A DNA stretch of 64,000 nt from Calliopum simillimum. Its lineage: Eukaryota; Arthropoda; Insecta; Diptera; Lauxaniidae. The number at the start of each line of letters is the position of its first letter. Position 1 is the stretch's first letter. The position numbers and the translations under genes are program-made. This document shows positions 35,486 to 46,209 of this stretch, one piece after another. The stretch is from the NCBI GenBank assembly GCA_951812925.1, contig OX638368.1:115591309-115655308 (forward strand), in the 5' to 3' direction. The notes under the pieces were generated by a model. That model ran no database searches and was not told the origin of the DNA. It worked only from the letters and a program-made list of their open reading frames with translations.

Positions 35486-36010
35486 TTAGCTGGAGCCTAT
35501 AGGCCTAAGTTCTTTTAAATCAAACTTCACTGATGATATAACTTGGTCTAATGAGCTTATTTTCAAGAATATCGTTTCCTTCATGGACATTGGTTCTTTA
35601 TCACTTTCTGAGTCTGAAGTTTTCAATGCTTTGGTAAACCTTAAAACCTCTTGGAAGTCTGATATTGTTGGTTTTACAGCTATCATGCTGAAGAAATGTG
35701 TACATGCCTTCTATGCATAATTTTTAATAAATTATCTAATGTGTCAAATTTCTTTGAAAGTATAATTTAATAAAAGTTGTTCTTTCCAATTAAGCGCCAT
35801 ATTTTCCCTGAGCAGCACGGCTTCGTCTCGGGTAGATCAACTGTTACAAATCTGACCTTATTTTCTAAATATTGCATTTCATCATTTGAACAAGGTCATC
35901 AAGTTGATGCCATAAATATATACTGATTTTTCTGAAGCATTTGACAAAGTGTGTCATAGTGCTTTAATAGCTAAACTTAAGAAAATGGGTTGCCACTCAA
36001 ATCTTGAATT
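35486..36010 (+). pseudogene. LINE reverse transcriptase fragment
   Basis: Broken frames read LSLSESEVFNALVNLKTSWK, then SDIVGFTAIMLKKC (the KSSGPDGIP-like start of the RT region). After frameshifts come IFPEQHGFVSGRSTVTNLTL and YTDFSEAFDKVCHSALIAKL, which is RT motif A. The catalytic YADD region is absent. It belongs to the CR1/Jockey-like group, clade not resolved. Confidence 0.75.
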
Positions 36011-36220
36011 GTATTTAGTATCCAAGATCAGTGCAAAGCCGCTAGTGATGAATAAAACAACTCGTTTTGTTCCTGCTTCTGCTCATTTAATAGTCATCAA
36101 ATTATTATTATTATTTTTTTTTTTTTGACACTTTTAAATATGTAATATGATTTACAAAAATTTTGTAGGAAATTTTTAAAAACAACTTTTTTAAATATCT
36201 CTGAATGATTCATCACCTTC

Positions 36221-36463
36221 TCATCCACCTAAGATCACACCAACGTGAACCTTTCCATCTTTGACTTCTCCACTAACTATGATATTAAAAACTTTTTTCA
36301 CAGCGGGTGGAATAACTTCTTTTATCCAAGCCACAATTTGATCCTTCAGGTCCGTCCAAAACGATTTTTCCTCAGGCAATGCTTTTGCTTCAGCAACATT
36401 ATTTAGCACAAAGAGAACGTACAGTAATAAAAACTGCATTAACACAAACTTAAATCCTTTCAT
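36221..36463 (-). CDS. Small secreted peptide A (80 aa), nested in Dfd intron 3
   Basis: A single-exon gene on the strand opposite to Dfd. MKGFKFVLMQFLLLYVLFVL plus NNVAEA is a clear signal peptide, with likely cleavage after AEA at residue 26. The mature part of about 54 residues (KALPEEKSFWTDLKDQIVAW, IKEVIPPAVKKVFNIIVSGE and so on, ending GVILGG) has no Cys. It has two possible amphipathic helices separated by Pro-Pro and a near-neutral charge. A TATA box and initiator lie at the expected distance upstream. I do not recognise the family. The layout of signal peptide plus short helical peptide is compatible with an antimicrobial or seminal-fluid peptide, but that is a guess. The paralogue at 54105-54455 and its conserved promoter are the best evidence that it is a real gene. 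Confidence 0.75.
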   Translation of the reverse strand: MKGFKFVLMQFLLLYVLFVLNNVAEAKALPEEKSFWTDLKDQIVAWIKEVIPPAVKKVFNIIVSGEVKDGKVHVGVILGG

Positions 36464-36523
36464 TGTCCTTGCTTAAGCTTTTTTTTTTTATTAAATTTTT
36501 ATATGGCAAAGAGGATAAAAAAA

Positions 36524-36559
36524 CACTGATAAATGCATTAGGTAAGCCGTTCTTTTATA
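36524..36559 (-). promoter_or_regulatory. Core promoter of peptide gene A: TATA box and initiator
   Basis: On the - strand TATAAAAG (36559-36552) is followed by TCAGT (36528-36524), so the presumed +1 A at 36526 is 33 bases from the first T of the TATA box. The predicted 5' UTR is about 63 nt. The same pair at the same spacing is conserved in copy B. Confidence 0.7.
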
Positions 36560-36594
36560 CTTAAACAAAACTCGAGATCATATGACCATGTGAC

Positions 36595-36930
36595 AATTAA
36601 AACTATCTATTTGATATTGTTTCAGGTTTTATTGCATTTAATTAAAACACATTGTACTTAGTAGATAATGGTCTGAAAAGGACATTAATTCATAAGCACA
36701 CAGAAGTTGTTCACTCTAAGGAATTTTAATTAAAAATAAGCACATTAGGACATATTTTTGTGGCAATTAAAACTAAATTTTTGAAATTGTTTCAGATTTT
36801 ATTGCATTTAATTAAAACACATTGTACTTAGTAGATAATGGTCTGAAAAGGTTCATTAATTCATAAGCACACAGAAGTTGTCGACTCTAAGAAATTTTAA
36901 TTAAAAATAAGCAAATTTGGACATACTTTT
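36595..36930. repeat. Tandem duplication (about 170 bp unit) upstream of peptide gene A
   Basis: AATTAAAACTATCTATTTGA (36595) through about 36765 is repeated at about 36767-36930. Both units contain TTTATTGCATTTAATTAAAA, GTAGATAATGGTCTGAAAAG and TTCATAAGCACACAGAAGTTG. Copy B has only one unit. Its position just upstream of the core promoter makes a regulatory role possible. Confidence 0.8.
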
Positions 36931-36975
36931 TGCTTTGAAAACTATTTGGCATGTTTCACGCTTTTTTCGGTCTAT

Positions 36976-37284
36976 AATAGGTTAAAAGTTTTCGTTTGAA
37001 AGTGCATATATCTTCCAATCATACGACATTATGATCGCTAAAATCGGTCACGTGATTCCTCAGTGATACTTATATTTTTAAGGCAAACTAGAGACTTTTG
37101 GCAATTTTAACGTTCTTAATTTCTTTGTACTTAAATATATATTTTTTCAAATTGGCAAAAAAATAAAAAAGTAACCACATTACCCTATGTTACTCTATCG
37201 TACAAAATGCATGAACAAATGTTTCCTTAGGCGGTTTTCTGTCCCACTATAATTAGTCGTTAAGGGACGCTTGAGTAACACTGT
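36976..37284. other. Intron 3 DNA, nothing recognised
   Basis: No gene or repeat recognised. Confidence 0.3.
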
Positions 37285-37708
37285 TTTTATTTATTTATTT
37301 ATTAATGTTTCATTTAATGAGCTGTAAAGCCCTTATAAATTACAATAATGATTTTTTATATAATACAATTCAAAAATGTTAACATTAAAACAAATGAGCG
37401 AGACTAAAAATTATAATTTCGTATAAAAACAGCTCACAAATAAGAGCAAGGTAACAGCCGGCTGGATCCGAAAGAAGTGGTTACAAAGAAGGTGGTTCAA
37501 ATAGTACCGGAACAAAGCATTATTAAAATATGCAATTTGAAAGAATACTCGCAAGAGTTTTTTCAATTGCTTTTCTAATCTCTTGGCCCAGGAGCTATGG
37601 CATGGCAGAGAATGGTGCTCGCGAACCACCCTAGCTGCAATCACTATCTCGACGAGAGCGCGTTAGATGAAATGCTTTGTGGAAGCTGGTACGATGAATT
37701 GTCATCTA

Positions 37709-38987
37709 AGGACTCCCCCAGAAAAATGTTATACTATTATTCCTTAAGATTATGATTTACCTGATGATCGTGCAGGCCGAAATGTGGGTGCTATTTTTTC
37801 TTATAACATGACGATTACAAAAATATATAACACTTGGTAAACGAACTTCAAACGATAAAGATGTCTAGCAATCAAGAAAAAAAGCGCAAACTCATTTTGT
37901 ACACTTACATAATTACCTGCAAAGAACAGAATTAAAATATTCAGCCATAGCTAAAAAAACATGTACATCAAAAATCACTGTCCAAAGGGTAATTTAGAAT
38001 TATAGAAAGGGTCAACTTATTACGCGGAAAAGGGTTCAGGCCAGTATAGACCCACAGTTGGTAAAAAAGGTGAAGCGCCTTCACACTTCAGAACGAGATA
38101 TGGCTGCCAGAGCAGGAACCTCAAAATCTTCTATAAACAGACTAAAGAAAAAACTTAAGCTAAAGACGTACAGAGTTCAAAAAGAACCAGACCGTTTCCA
38201 TGCAAAACAGTTAGAGGCTCAAAAGGGAGCTCGAAAGTTATATGTCGATTACCTGACTAAATTTGACTGCTGCATAATGGACGATGAAACATACGTTAAG
38301 GCAGATTTTAAACAGCTACCAGGACACGAATTTTATACCTGTTCGGAGAAGGGGCAGGTACAGAGCAAATTTAAAGAGAAGAAAATTACAAAATTTCCCA
38401 AGCAGTATATGGCTTGGCAAGCCATATGCACTTGCGATCTGAGAAGCAGTTTTTTTTGTAACACAGGGCACAATTAACTCGAAAATTTATATTAATGAAT
38501 GCCTTCAAAAACGTCTTTTGCCATTTATTCGTGAGCACGGAGGTACTGCAATATTCTGGCCTGATTTAGCAACCTCTCACTACTCTAGAGCTACCATAGA
38601 ACGGTACAATAGCAATAATGTAAATTTTGTACCCAAAAATGCGAATCCACCTAACTGCCCAGAGCTTCGACCTATTGAGAGATATTGGGCTCTTATGAAA
38701 TCAGATCTTCGGAAGAGTAAGACTACTGCAAAAAATTAAATAGATTTCAAAATAAGTGGCGAAGGTCGCACGGTACTGTCGACGAAACAACTGTACAAAA
38801 CTTGATGAAGGGTCTTAAGAAAAAAGTAAAATATTTTTATATAAAATAAATATTTGTTAATAGTGTAACGTTATTTATGTTCGCTATACTACTCATTAAT
38901 AAATAAAACAACAATATTTAAAAAAAATTCATTACGTATTTTTTAATTGATGAAAAACAAAGTGTCAAATTTTTCTGGGGCAGTCCT
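37709..38987 (+). mobile_element. Tc1-like transposon in the LINE
   Basis: Termini AGGACTCCCCCAGAAAAAT (37709) and the inverse AGGACTGCCCCAGAAAAAT ending 38987. TA precedes the left end, while the right flank reads GA, so the target duplication is decayed or the edge is off by a base. It carries the transposase pseudogene at 37861-38851. Confidence 0.75.
37861..38851 (+). pseudogene. Tc1/mariner-superfamily transposase (FWPDLA type), frameshifted
   Basis: From ATG 37861 (MSSNQEKKRKLILYTYI), a shift and one stop precede the main frame, VKKVKRLHTSERDMAARAGT, a helix-turn-helix region. CCIMDDETYVKADFKQLPG carries the first catalytic Asp. One extra T in a T run near 38452 breaks the frame before TINSKIYINECLQKRLLPFI, then FWPDLATSHYS with the second Asp and NPPNCPELRPIERYWALMK. 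A further shift near 38735 precedes NRFQNKWRRSHGTVDETTVQ and the stop near 38850. At least three frame breaks in total. A second, older copy of this gene lies at 46150-50110. Confidence 0.85.
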
Positions 38988-38996
38988 GAAATGAAA

Positions 38997-39515
38997 TCAG
39001 TGGATGATGTAACGATGCATGTCATAAAATCGTTGTATTTCTTGTAGGCTGGAAATAATTCCGCAACTAAGCCATGTAAAGAAAGGGTCAAATGCATTTT
39101 TGATAGGCTTAAAAATTTTGACGTCGTCCGCATACATTAGCACGTAACTAGTATTTATGACGGATGGCATATCATTCATAAACAAAATAAATAATAATGG
39201 ACCAATAAGACTGCCCTGGAGAAATCCAGATGTAACGGGATATTCATTTGATTTTATTCCTTTAAATAAGACAAACTGTGTTCTGTTACGTAAAGAAGAA
39301 CGAATCCATTCAAACAGAAGACTTGAAAAATCATGATTAACAACATCGAAAGCTTTACTGAAATCGATGTAAATAACATCAGTCTGATAGCCCTTATCAA
39401 AATTATTTATTGTGCAAGTAGAGAACTCCATAAAATTTGTTACAGGTGATCTACCTTGCAAAAAGCCATGCTGGTGGGGAGAAATGTAAGGATTAGAACT
39501 ATGAGTAATTTGCAA
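38997..39515 (-). pseudogene. LINE reverse transcriptase fragment
   Basis: The - strand reads QHGFLQGRSPVTNFMEFS, VIYIDFSKAFDVVNHDF (motif A), SGFLQGSLIGPLLFILFMND (motif B) and VLMYADDVKIFKPIKN, the catalytic motif. After that the frame departs from RT sequence, so the thumb and C-terminus are deleted. Confidence 0.88.
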
Positions 39516-39604
39516 AGTTAAAATGTCCTCGAAAAGTTTAGGCAGTGCGGCTATGTGGCATTCTTAAAAGACCCGAAGGTAATGGAAAAGGATAATCATT
39601 ACAA

Positions 39605-40490
39605 TTATATGTGGAGGACGAGTAAGTAGATTGAAAAAATTAAATCATCATCGGATTCCACTTCATCGTATTTCATTGCCGTTGGAAAGCCATTATTCTT
39701 TCGTTTTAATTTAATGAAGCTCCAGAAAGACTTGGGATCGGATTTCAAATTTAGTTTTACCTTTTGTAGGTATGATTGATAGGCTTTGTTGCATAATAAT
39801 TGATACCTATTCCTTGCAGAACAATAATTGGTGTAGTCTGTAGACTTGGACGACATTTTGAACTTCCTGTAAAGTTTAGATTTTAAGTTTCTCAATTTGC
39901 GTATTACATAAGCAAACCAGATTGGGCCAGAAGAAGCAGGTTTAAAAAATTTTGATACAGAATGCTCAAAACAGCCGATAACAGCATTATTAAAGGCTAA
40001 GACTACATCATTAAGACTTTTAGCCGTATTGATGTCTTCATCGAGATGAAGAACAGAGTTCCAATCAATTTTAGATAGCATCTCATTCAATAAAACATAA
40101 TTTGTTTTTCTTGAAGTAAAAACATTTATCGCCTGTGAAACTGTCTTTAATGCTACTAGTCACATGTACTTCTAATACAATTTCCATGGAAGGATGGTAG
40201 GAGTCTTCAGGCAACGCTAGAGGATCACAGCGTGAGATATGAATAATATCACTATCATAAAAAAAAATCAAATCTAACGGCCTAGACCTCAGAGTCAGTT
40301 CGTGATTTACTTGAAAAAGTCCCAAAGCAGATATAGAACTTAAAAAATCTGTTTCAAGCTGGTTGCCTGGTGATACATTGGAAGGCAAAGTTAAGCGAAA
40401 CGAGGAAGTGACTCTTTCATAAGAAAAGTTAAATTTAGAGACTTTAACTTTTATATTAGGCAGTTTCAAATTGGTGTTTATGTGGTGCAA
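39605..40490 (-). pseudogene. LINE endonuclease C-terminus and linker
   Basis: Frame 40490-40083 reads LFQVNHELTLRSRPLDLIFF, the end of an AP-like endonuclease domain. Frame 40090-39605 continues with the EN-RT linker, including FAYVIRKLRNLKSKLYRKFK and LNLKSDPKSFWSFIKLKRK. A frameshift lies between them near 40085. The catalytic N-terminal half of the endonuclease is not recognised. Confidence 0.75.
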
Positions 40491-40889
40491 AACATCTACT
40501 TCAGTAGTATCCGCTGCTAACCGAGAAATAAAAATAGATATGATTGATGGTAAAGCTACCAGTTTTTTAGGAATAGCACCAGGAGCAACACCATTAACAG
40601 TTAAGGGATCAGAAAAAGGGCCAGTAGTTTGACCAGAATCCTACATACTATGTTAAAAGGTACATCATTCCGGAATGATGAAGATTATTCAAAAGGTTGA
40701 GTATCAGATGAACCTGATTTAGGTAGGGATTCCACTGCAGAAGCAGCTGTAGAAGCATTGTTTGGAGCTTCTATCGCGTTATCTGGAGGTGGAGAAGAGT
40801 TAATATCTTCAACTGAAATTGCAGTAGGTGAATTCATGTCAACTAAGTTGGTAAATGTAGGAGGAATATTTAAGTTTAAAGGCGTAGCT

Positions 40890-41053
40890 TTTGTTCAATG
40901 TTCAATGATGCGAAGACCAATATTTTTCAACATAATGTCCTGAATTCTACCGTTTATGCCAGCACATGAGGGATGAGCTACGTTTTCGCATAGCCAGCAG
41001 GAAACAAAATGTTGAGTAATGGACTTTTTGCACCGTCGAACGTAACAGTTCAT
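40890..41053 (-). pseudogene. LINE ORF1 zinc-finger fragment
   Basis: The - strand from ATG 41053 reads MNCYVRRCKKSITQHFVSCW, LCENVAHPSCAGINGRIQDI and ends at a stop near 40900. The Cys/His spacing resembles the PHD-like finger at the start of ORF1 in CR1-type LINEs. 40491-40890 probably holds the rest of ORF1, too decayed to read. Confidence 0.6.
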
Positions 41054-41349
41054 TTTGCGACACTCTACTGGACAAAATAACGCTTGAAATATATCAATAT
41101 ATATAAAATTTTGGAATTAAGTTAAAAATTCCCAAATTTAGGCAATTTGTAAAAGGATCGGCAAACACTGAAAGTACAGCACAAGTATTCTGCTACTTAT
41201 CAACAGATGGCGCCAGTAATGCAAGTTACTACTTATTGAAGTATGTTGGCAATACTTGATGCAGTGTCTTGGATAACAATGACAGCAGCAAAATTTCGGC
41301 ACCAATACGTATGCACCGACAGCAACCCAACAGAAAATATCGATGCGCA

Positions 41350-42010
41350 TCCCCAAGATGCAATATCGATGCGCATCCTTCTCGCATCTAAAGAGCTGAT
41401 TTGTATGCGCATATTTTCTGCGCTATAGGTAGCGAGAGCGAAGCGCATCCATAGAACATTTCTGAATGCGAGAGCGATGCGCATCCAAAGAGCATTTCTG
41501 GAAGCGAGAACGAAGCGCTTTCGGTCACGTATTTACGCACACAACAAAATAAGTCAATAAGTCAGCTTCGTAAGAGCGCGAGGATGGAGCAGTGGTCTAG
41601 CGACTGGCACTGGGATTGAGAGTCGTAGCAACGGTTCAACTCCGGCCCAGACCTAACACAAAAGTTTTTCAACATGTAATTTTTCAATTTAGTAAAATCA
41701 AAATAATTATAATTACATCAAAAAAAAATAATAGTCTGATGAATCTTTGTGGCGACAGACGTAAAATTTCAATTAAAAATTAATTTTTTAAATATTTTTA
41801 CTGTCATCCAAAAAGCATCTAAAGAGCATTTCTGAATGCAAGAGCGATGCGCATCCAAACAGCATTTCTGGATGCGAGCATTTCTGGTAGCGAGAACGAA
41901 GCGCTTCCTTCCAATGACATGCCAGTGTTAATTTCAGCGCTCTTGGAAAAGAGAGAGATGCGCTTCACTACTGCTTTAGAGCGCTTCAGAAGCGCTATTG
42001 ATGCGCTCCA
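41350..42010. repeat. Minisatellite GAGCGATGCGCATCCA, interrupted
   Basis: Degenerate units of about 35-45 bp built on GCATTTCTGAATGCGAGAGCGATGCGCATCCAAA-like sequence occupy about 41350-41522 and 41815-42005. Between them lies an AT-rich insert with a tRNA-like segment. Confidence 0.75.
41582..41652 (+). pseudogene. tRNA-like sequence
   Basis: TGGAGCAGTGG matches the A box at all but one position and GGTTCAACTCC is a perfect B box about 40 bases later. The cloverleaf is not convincing. It lies in the insert splitting the minisatellite, so it may be a SINE head. Confidence 0.45.
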
Positions 42011-42131
42011 TTCTCCATTGGGAACTTAAAGAAATTATTTTGATGAAAACTTTATTTAGAGTATTAAGCACAATGCGAATAAAATTTCACTTGATTTTAT
42101 AAAAAGTCACATGAAAATCATAAAATTTATT

Positions 42132-43106
42132 CACACTGCTCCTGAACAAACGATAGGTTGCATGAAAATGACACAAAAAACGAACAATGCCCATTTATTC
42201 GTAATCGTTCACTGAGTAAAAATCAACTTTATTTGAAATCTTAGCTGCTCCTTTTTTGAAAATATCTCGATTTTTCCAATTGGGGCATTTTCCCATACAA
42301 AAAGAAAAAAAAAATTTTTTAACTACATTAAACAAAAATTAAAATAATCACAATCGATGTGTTTTGCAATGCTTATCGCGAATCCAACCTCAACATTGCT
42401 CTATTGTATATAGTTTATGAGATATTGTCACCTAAATACCAAAAAAAGTCGTTTTTTGCGATTTTTTTAAGCAATATAACTATGTAACATATCATTTATT
42501 CATCAAATGTGGCTCAAATACTTAAAAGCCTCAATCTTTCCCTTTAAAACCTAATTTAAATTATATTTATATTTTCATGTTTCTAAGAGATATCGTAGAC
42601 CGAAATATTGTCAAAACGGGTTTTTTGCACTTTTGTGTCTTTTTAGGTTAGGATATCTTTGAGGCAAAAAAAGATATCAACATAATTTAAATTAGGTTTT
42701 AAAGAAGCTTTCAAGTATTTAAGCCATATTTGACGAATAAATGATATGTTACATAGTTATATTGCTTAAAAAAATGGCAAAAAACGACTTTTTTTTGGTA
42801 TTTAGGTGACAATATCTCATAAACTATATACAATAGAGCAATGTTGAGGTTGGATTCACGATAAGCATTGCAAAACACATCGATTGTGATTATTTTAATT
42901 TTTGTTTAATGTAGTTAAAAACATTTTTTTTTTCTTTTTGTATGGGAAAATGCCCCAATTGGAAAAATCGAGATATTTTCAAAAAAGGAGCAGCTAAGAT
43001 TTCAAATAAAGTTGATTTTTACTCAGTGAACGATTACGAATAAATGGGCATTGTTCGTTTTTTGTGTCATTTTCATGCAACCTATCGTTTGTTCAGGAGC
43101 AGTGTG
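42132..43106. mobile_element. Foldback element FB2 (0.98 kb palindrome)
   Basis: CACACTGCTCCTGAACAAAC (42132) pairs with its inverse ending at 43106, and arms of more than 400 bp match closely, for example TTTGAAATCTTAGCTGCTCC near 42230 against its inverse near 42990. The centre near 42620 contains AAACCTAATTTAAATTATA and TTTTTAGGTTAGGATATC. It has no coding content. The central core is related to that of FB3. Confidence 0.85.
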
Positions 43107-45056
43107 TATTATTTTACACTAGAAGGACTAGGTAAAAATTACTTTGATTTAAACGGGAGCGAAAAATTTGCACGTAATAACAGCTTGACAGTATAATATG
43201 ACCATTTGACAACAAAAGCCATTATCAGCTGAAAGTGCCGACTTTTGTCTACGTCGAGCTGCAGTCTTGTACTTTTAGCCTTTCTAATGAAGTTTTGGGA
43301 ATTTTTTGAAAAATAAGTAATCTATGTCGCACCCGTTACCTTTTCAATATTTTGCCTTCCAACACTTACCATATTACTTATTTATATTTTTTGCGGTCAT
43401 TTTAGCTAAAAAAGCTGTATGATTTAAGGTTCCAATTTTTATTTTATTATATTATTTATTATATTCAAGCCGAAAAGTTTAATATATCGTACGTCGCATT
43501 CCCAACATTCTTAATATCGTAATAAAATAAACACCGCATCAAGCCGAGATTTTAGATAAATCGACCTTGAGTGACCATGTACATATTGTTTTATTTTTTT
43601 ACGATGTCGCACCAGTTACTTTTCGCTGTCGCACACGTTACTTTTTTAAAGCATATTTTTTTCAACTTATTTATCAATTAATGCGGCAAACTAAGAAATT
43701 TCGATTACAAAATATTATAATGAATTGACTTGAAAGTTTTATTTTTACCGTTTCATGAAAAATTTTCAAGATCTGAGGGATCAAATCTCATAAAACGAAA
43801 ATAGCATATTTTTAACGTCCGATGCGTTACTATCTATTTAGTGCAAAAAAGCATTGAAATTTAACTTGTTTTAAATACTTCTATTTGTTGACAAGATCGA
43901 GATAGTTGACACTTCTGAAGTTAAGGGGGGCTTCTCATGTAACACGTCAAAAAGTAGTTGTTTTTCGGGATTTTTTTTCACTCGGAAAACAAAAACACAC
44001 AAATAATTTTTTGCATATATTTAAGAACATGTTTCAACTATAAAAAAAGCATTTTTTCAAAAACTAAAATGACAAAATGGCGGACTTATTAAATGTCGCG
44101 TGTGGCGTGACGCGGCTGACGGATTTATCGCGGTACATTGTGGAGCCCAAAGTTTTTATCTGAAACATAAAACAAAATTTTTTTATTATTCAGCGGGGTT
44201 CCCCTGAGTTCACGAATGTCTGCAACTCCAAAAAATTCGATTCTACAATATTGAAATCACGTCTTGAAAAAAAGTGCTGTTTTTTCGTCATTTTTTGTCG
44301 CTAAATGGGGCTAAAAAGTGTATAAAATAACTTTTTTTTCACAATTTCAGACATTCACGCACTCGTTCAATTTATAATCTGCAAAACACTTTTTAGAAAT
44401 CAAAAATCGGTTAAGTAGTTTTTTCGCAATCGTGTACCGCGATTTTAAAACCATAGTTTTGAGAAAAAACGATTTAAAGTTTGAGTTAGTTTGAACTTGA
44501 ATAACTTTTTTAGCTCTTATGGGATCAATGGGGAGTCTCTGACAGCTTACTTGTAATGGTTTATCTAAGATCTGCACTGATTTTCAGCTTTCCCTTGAAA
44601 ATTCCAATTTCAAACAACAAGGTCAAGGTGGTCAAGTCTAAATCTTTTTGTAAAAGCTTTTAAGCCTAATAGTTTTTAAAGTAAGTCTGTTTTTTTTAAA
44701 TTGTACATATTTCAAAGAGTTTAAAGTTTTTTTACACTTTTATCTAAATGATTTAAAAGTATAAAGCCTGACTTAATTGTAAAAAAACTTTTGAAAAAGT
44801 TTATTTCAAGGTCAGACTTCAAAATCCATTTTAAATTTTAGCTTGATTTTTTTGTTTTTAAAACTTTTTGACCTTTTAGGTTATTGTTAATTATTGAGAA
44901 TGCTGAGCTCTAGCCGTATCAATAAAAAAAAATTTTAAATTGTTTTTATGTATTTTTCATTTCTCGATATTTTGACTTAAATTTTGAGTCATCATCAGGA
45001 ATCACTAATATAAAAACAAAATAGTTAATATTAAAAACAGAAAAAATTAAAAAAAT
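43107..45056. other. Intron 3 DNA, no gene recognised
   Basis: A short motif GTCGCACCCGTTAC recurs loosely at about 43326, 43605 and 43628. Otherwise AT-rich without identifiable elements. Confidence 0.35.
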
Positions 45057-45224
45057 AAATTACATATTTAAATTTGTCGACCGACAGATGTTAAACGATG
45101 CCTACAAGACAGACACCGACAATTGTGCACATATTTACAAACAGTTGATAAAACACAAAATCAGTCGATAGTTATACAGGCATCGTTTAACATCTGTCGG
45201 TCGACAAATTTAAATATGTAATTT
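45057..45224. repeat. 168-bp hairpin with 45-bp arms
   Basis: AATTACATATTTAAATTTGT (45057) through GATGCC pairs with GGCATCGTTTAACATCTGTC (45179) through 45224 nearly perfectly, around a loop of about 77 bases. It may be a small MITE. It directly abuts the partial duplication at 45225. Confidence 0.7.
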
Positions 45225-45345
45225 ATTCACTCTAAGGAATTTTAATTATAAATAATCAAATTAGGACATACTCTTAGTTTTGCAAACTTTTTGTCATGAA
45301 CATTTTTTTTTTTTTTCAAATTAGAGCCAGTGTTGGTGAACGTCT
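45225..45345. repeat. Partial third copy of the peptide-gene upstream flank (copy C)
   Basis: CACTCTAAGGAATTTTAATT, AAATTAGGACATACT and CAAATTAGAGCCAGTGTTGG match the distal 5' flank of copy B (54718-54830) and, for the first part, copy A. No peptide-coding sequence is present beside it. Confidence 0.7.
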
Positions 45346-46149
45346 TAATTAAATCAGCTTCTTTGTGAAATATTCTTACGACTATATCATTCCCAAAATT
45401 TTGAAATTCACTTAACATTTAAGTAATTTGTAGACGCTGTACCAGACCAATTCTTTCGATACAACGCGAAACATAACAAAAATATCATGAGACACATCAC
45501 AATTCATGTGTCATTTCTTATAAATTTTTTCTGTTTGTCGGTCAAAAAAGAGTTGGGCCCATTAACAGACGCAATTTTGGTTGATGCGTTTTTTTTTTTT
45601 TAAGTCTTAAACATTTTTCGCTTCTCGTAACTACTTTATGGCGAATATTTTTGTAAAATACTTTTAGTTTTTAGAGAAAAGGGTTGAAATGACCCATAAA
45701 AAAGGATACAACAGGTTAATGTATCATAAAATAATTTCTTGTGTAATTTCATTATGACCTTCGGAAAATAAAATTTTTTATTTTTTATGTATTTTTTTAT
45801 TTATTAATTTGAGTCTTTGGATAATAACAACCCTTACAGACTAGAACAATTGAAATTAAATACATATATGGAAATAATTAATATACGTAAAAACTTAAAT
45901 ACAATGAAAATTTAACTAAACTAAGAGCCTAAGCACTATAAATTTAAATTGAGCCCTATTCAAACAAAAATCAATTGAAATATCTTTATATAATTAGCAG
46001 AGCTCGTGCTGTGAGAGTAGCAAGAATCCAAGAATCTGAGAATCATACTCAGACCCGTGATGCTTTAGGTGCCGAGCGTAACGCAGCGCATAGGGCTGCC
46101 AAAACCTTCCAATAGACTCAAGTTCGTCAGGCTTTATATACCGAGGTCA
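45346..46149. other. Intron 3 DNA, nothing recognised
   Basis: GACCCATAAAAAAGGATACAACAGG near 45690 has a relative in the centre of FB6 near 60145, an old shared repeat. No gene. Confidence 0.35.
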
Positions 46150-46209
46150 CGGAACTCAAACTGATTTTGTCTACTTACCCGGAAAAAAATATTAAAATAT
46201 TTAGCTATA

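Larger units (their letters stand above)
36015..36975 (-). repeat. Segmental duplication copy A, carrying peptide gene A
   Basis: From TTAGTATCCAAGATCAGTGC (36015), this matches 52903-54835 once the foldback at 53049-54195 is ignored. The match covers the 3' flank (TTTAAAAGTGTCAAA, GACTATT), the signal-peptide coding part, the 5' UTR, the promoter and about 300 bp upstream. The mature-peptide part matches least. Confidence 0.8.
37285..41053 (-). mobile_element. Decayed LINE, interrupted by a Tc1-like transposon
   Basis: On the - strand it runs from about 41053 to 37285 and ends in an (AATA)n tail at 37304-37288 after CTTTACAGCTCATTAAATG. The Tc1-like element at 37709-38987 splits its 3' part. 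It keeps pieces of ORF1 with a zinc-finger motif, the end of an endonuclease domain, a linker and part of the RT (listed separately), with deletions near 39515-39605 and after the YADD motif. Confidence 0.75.
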
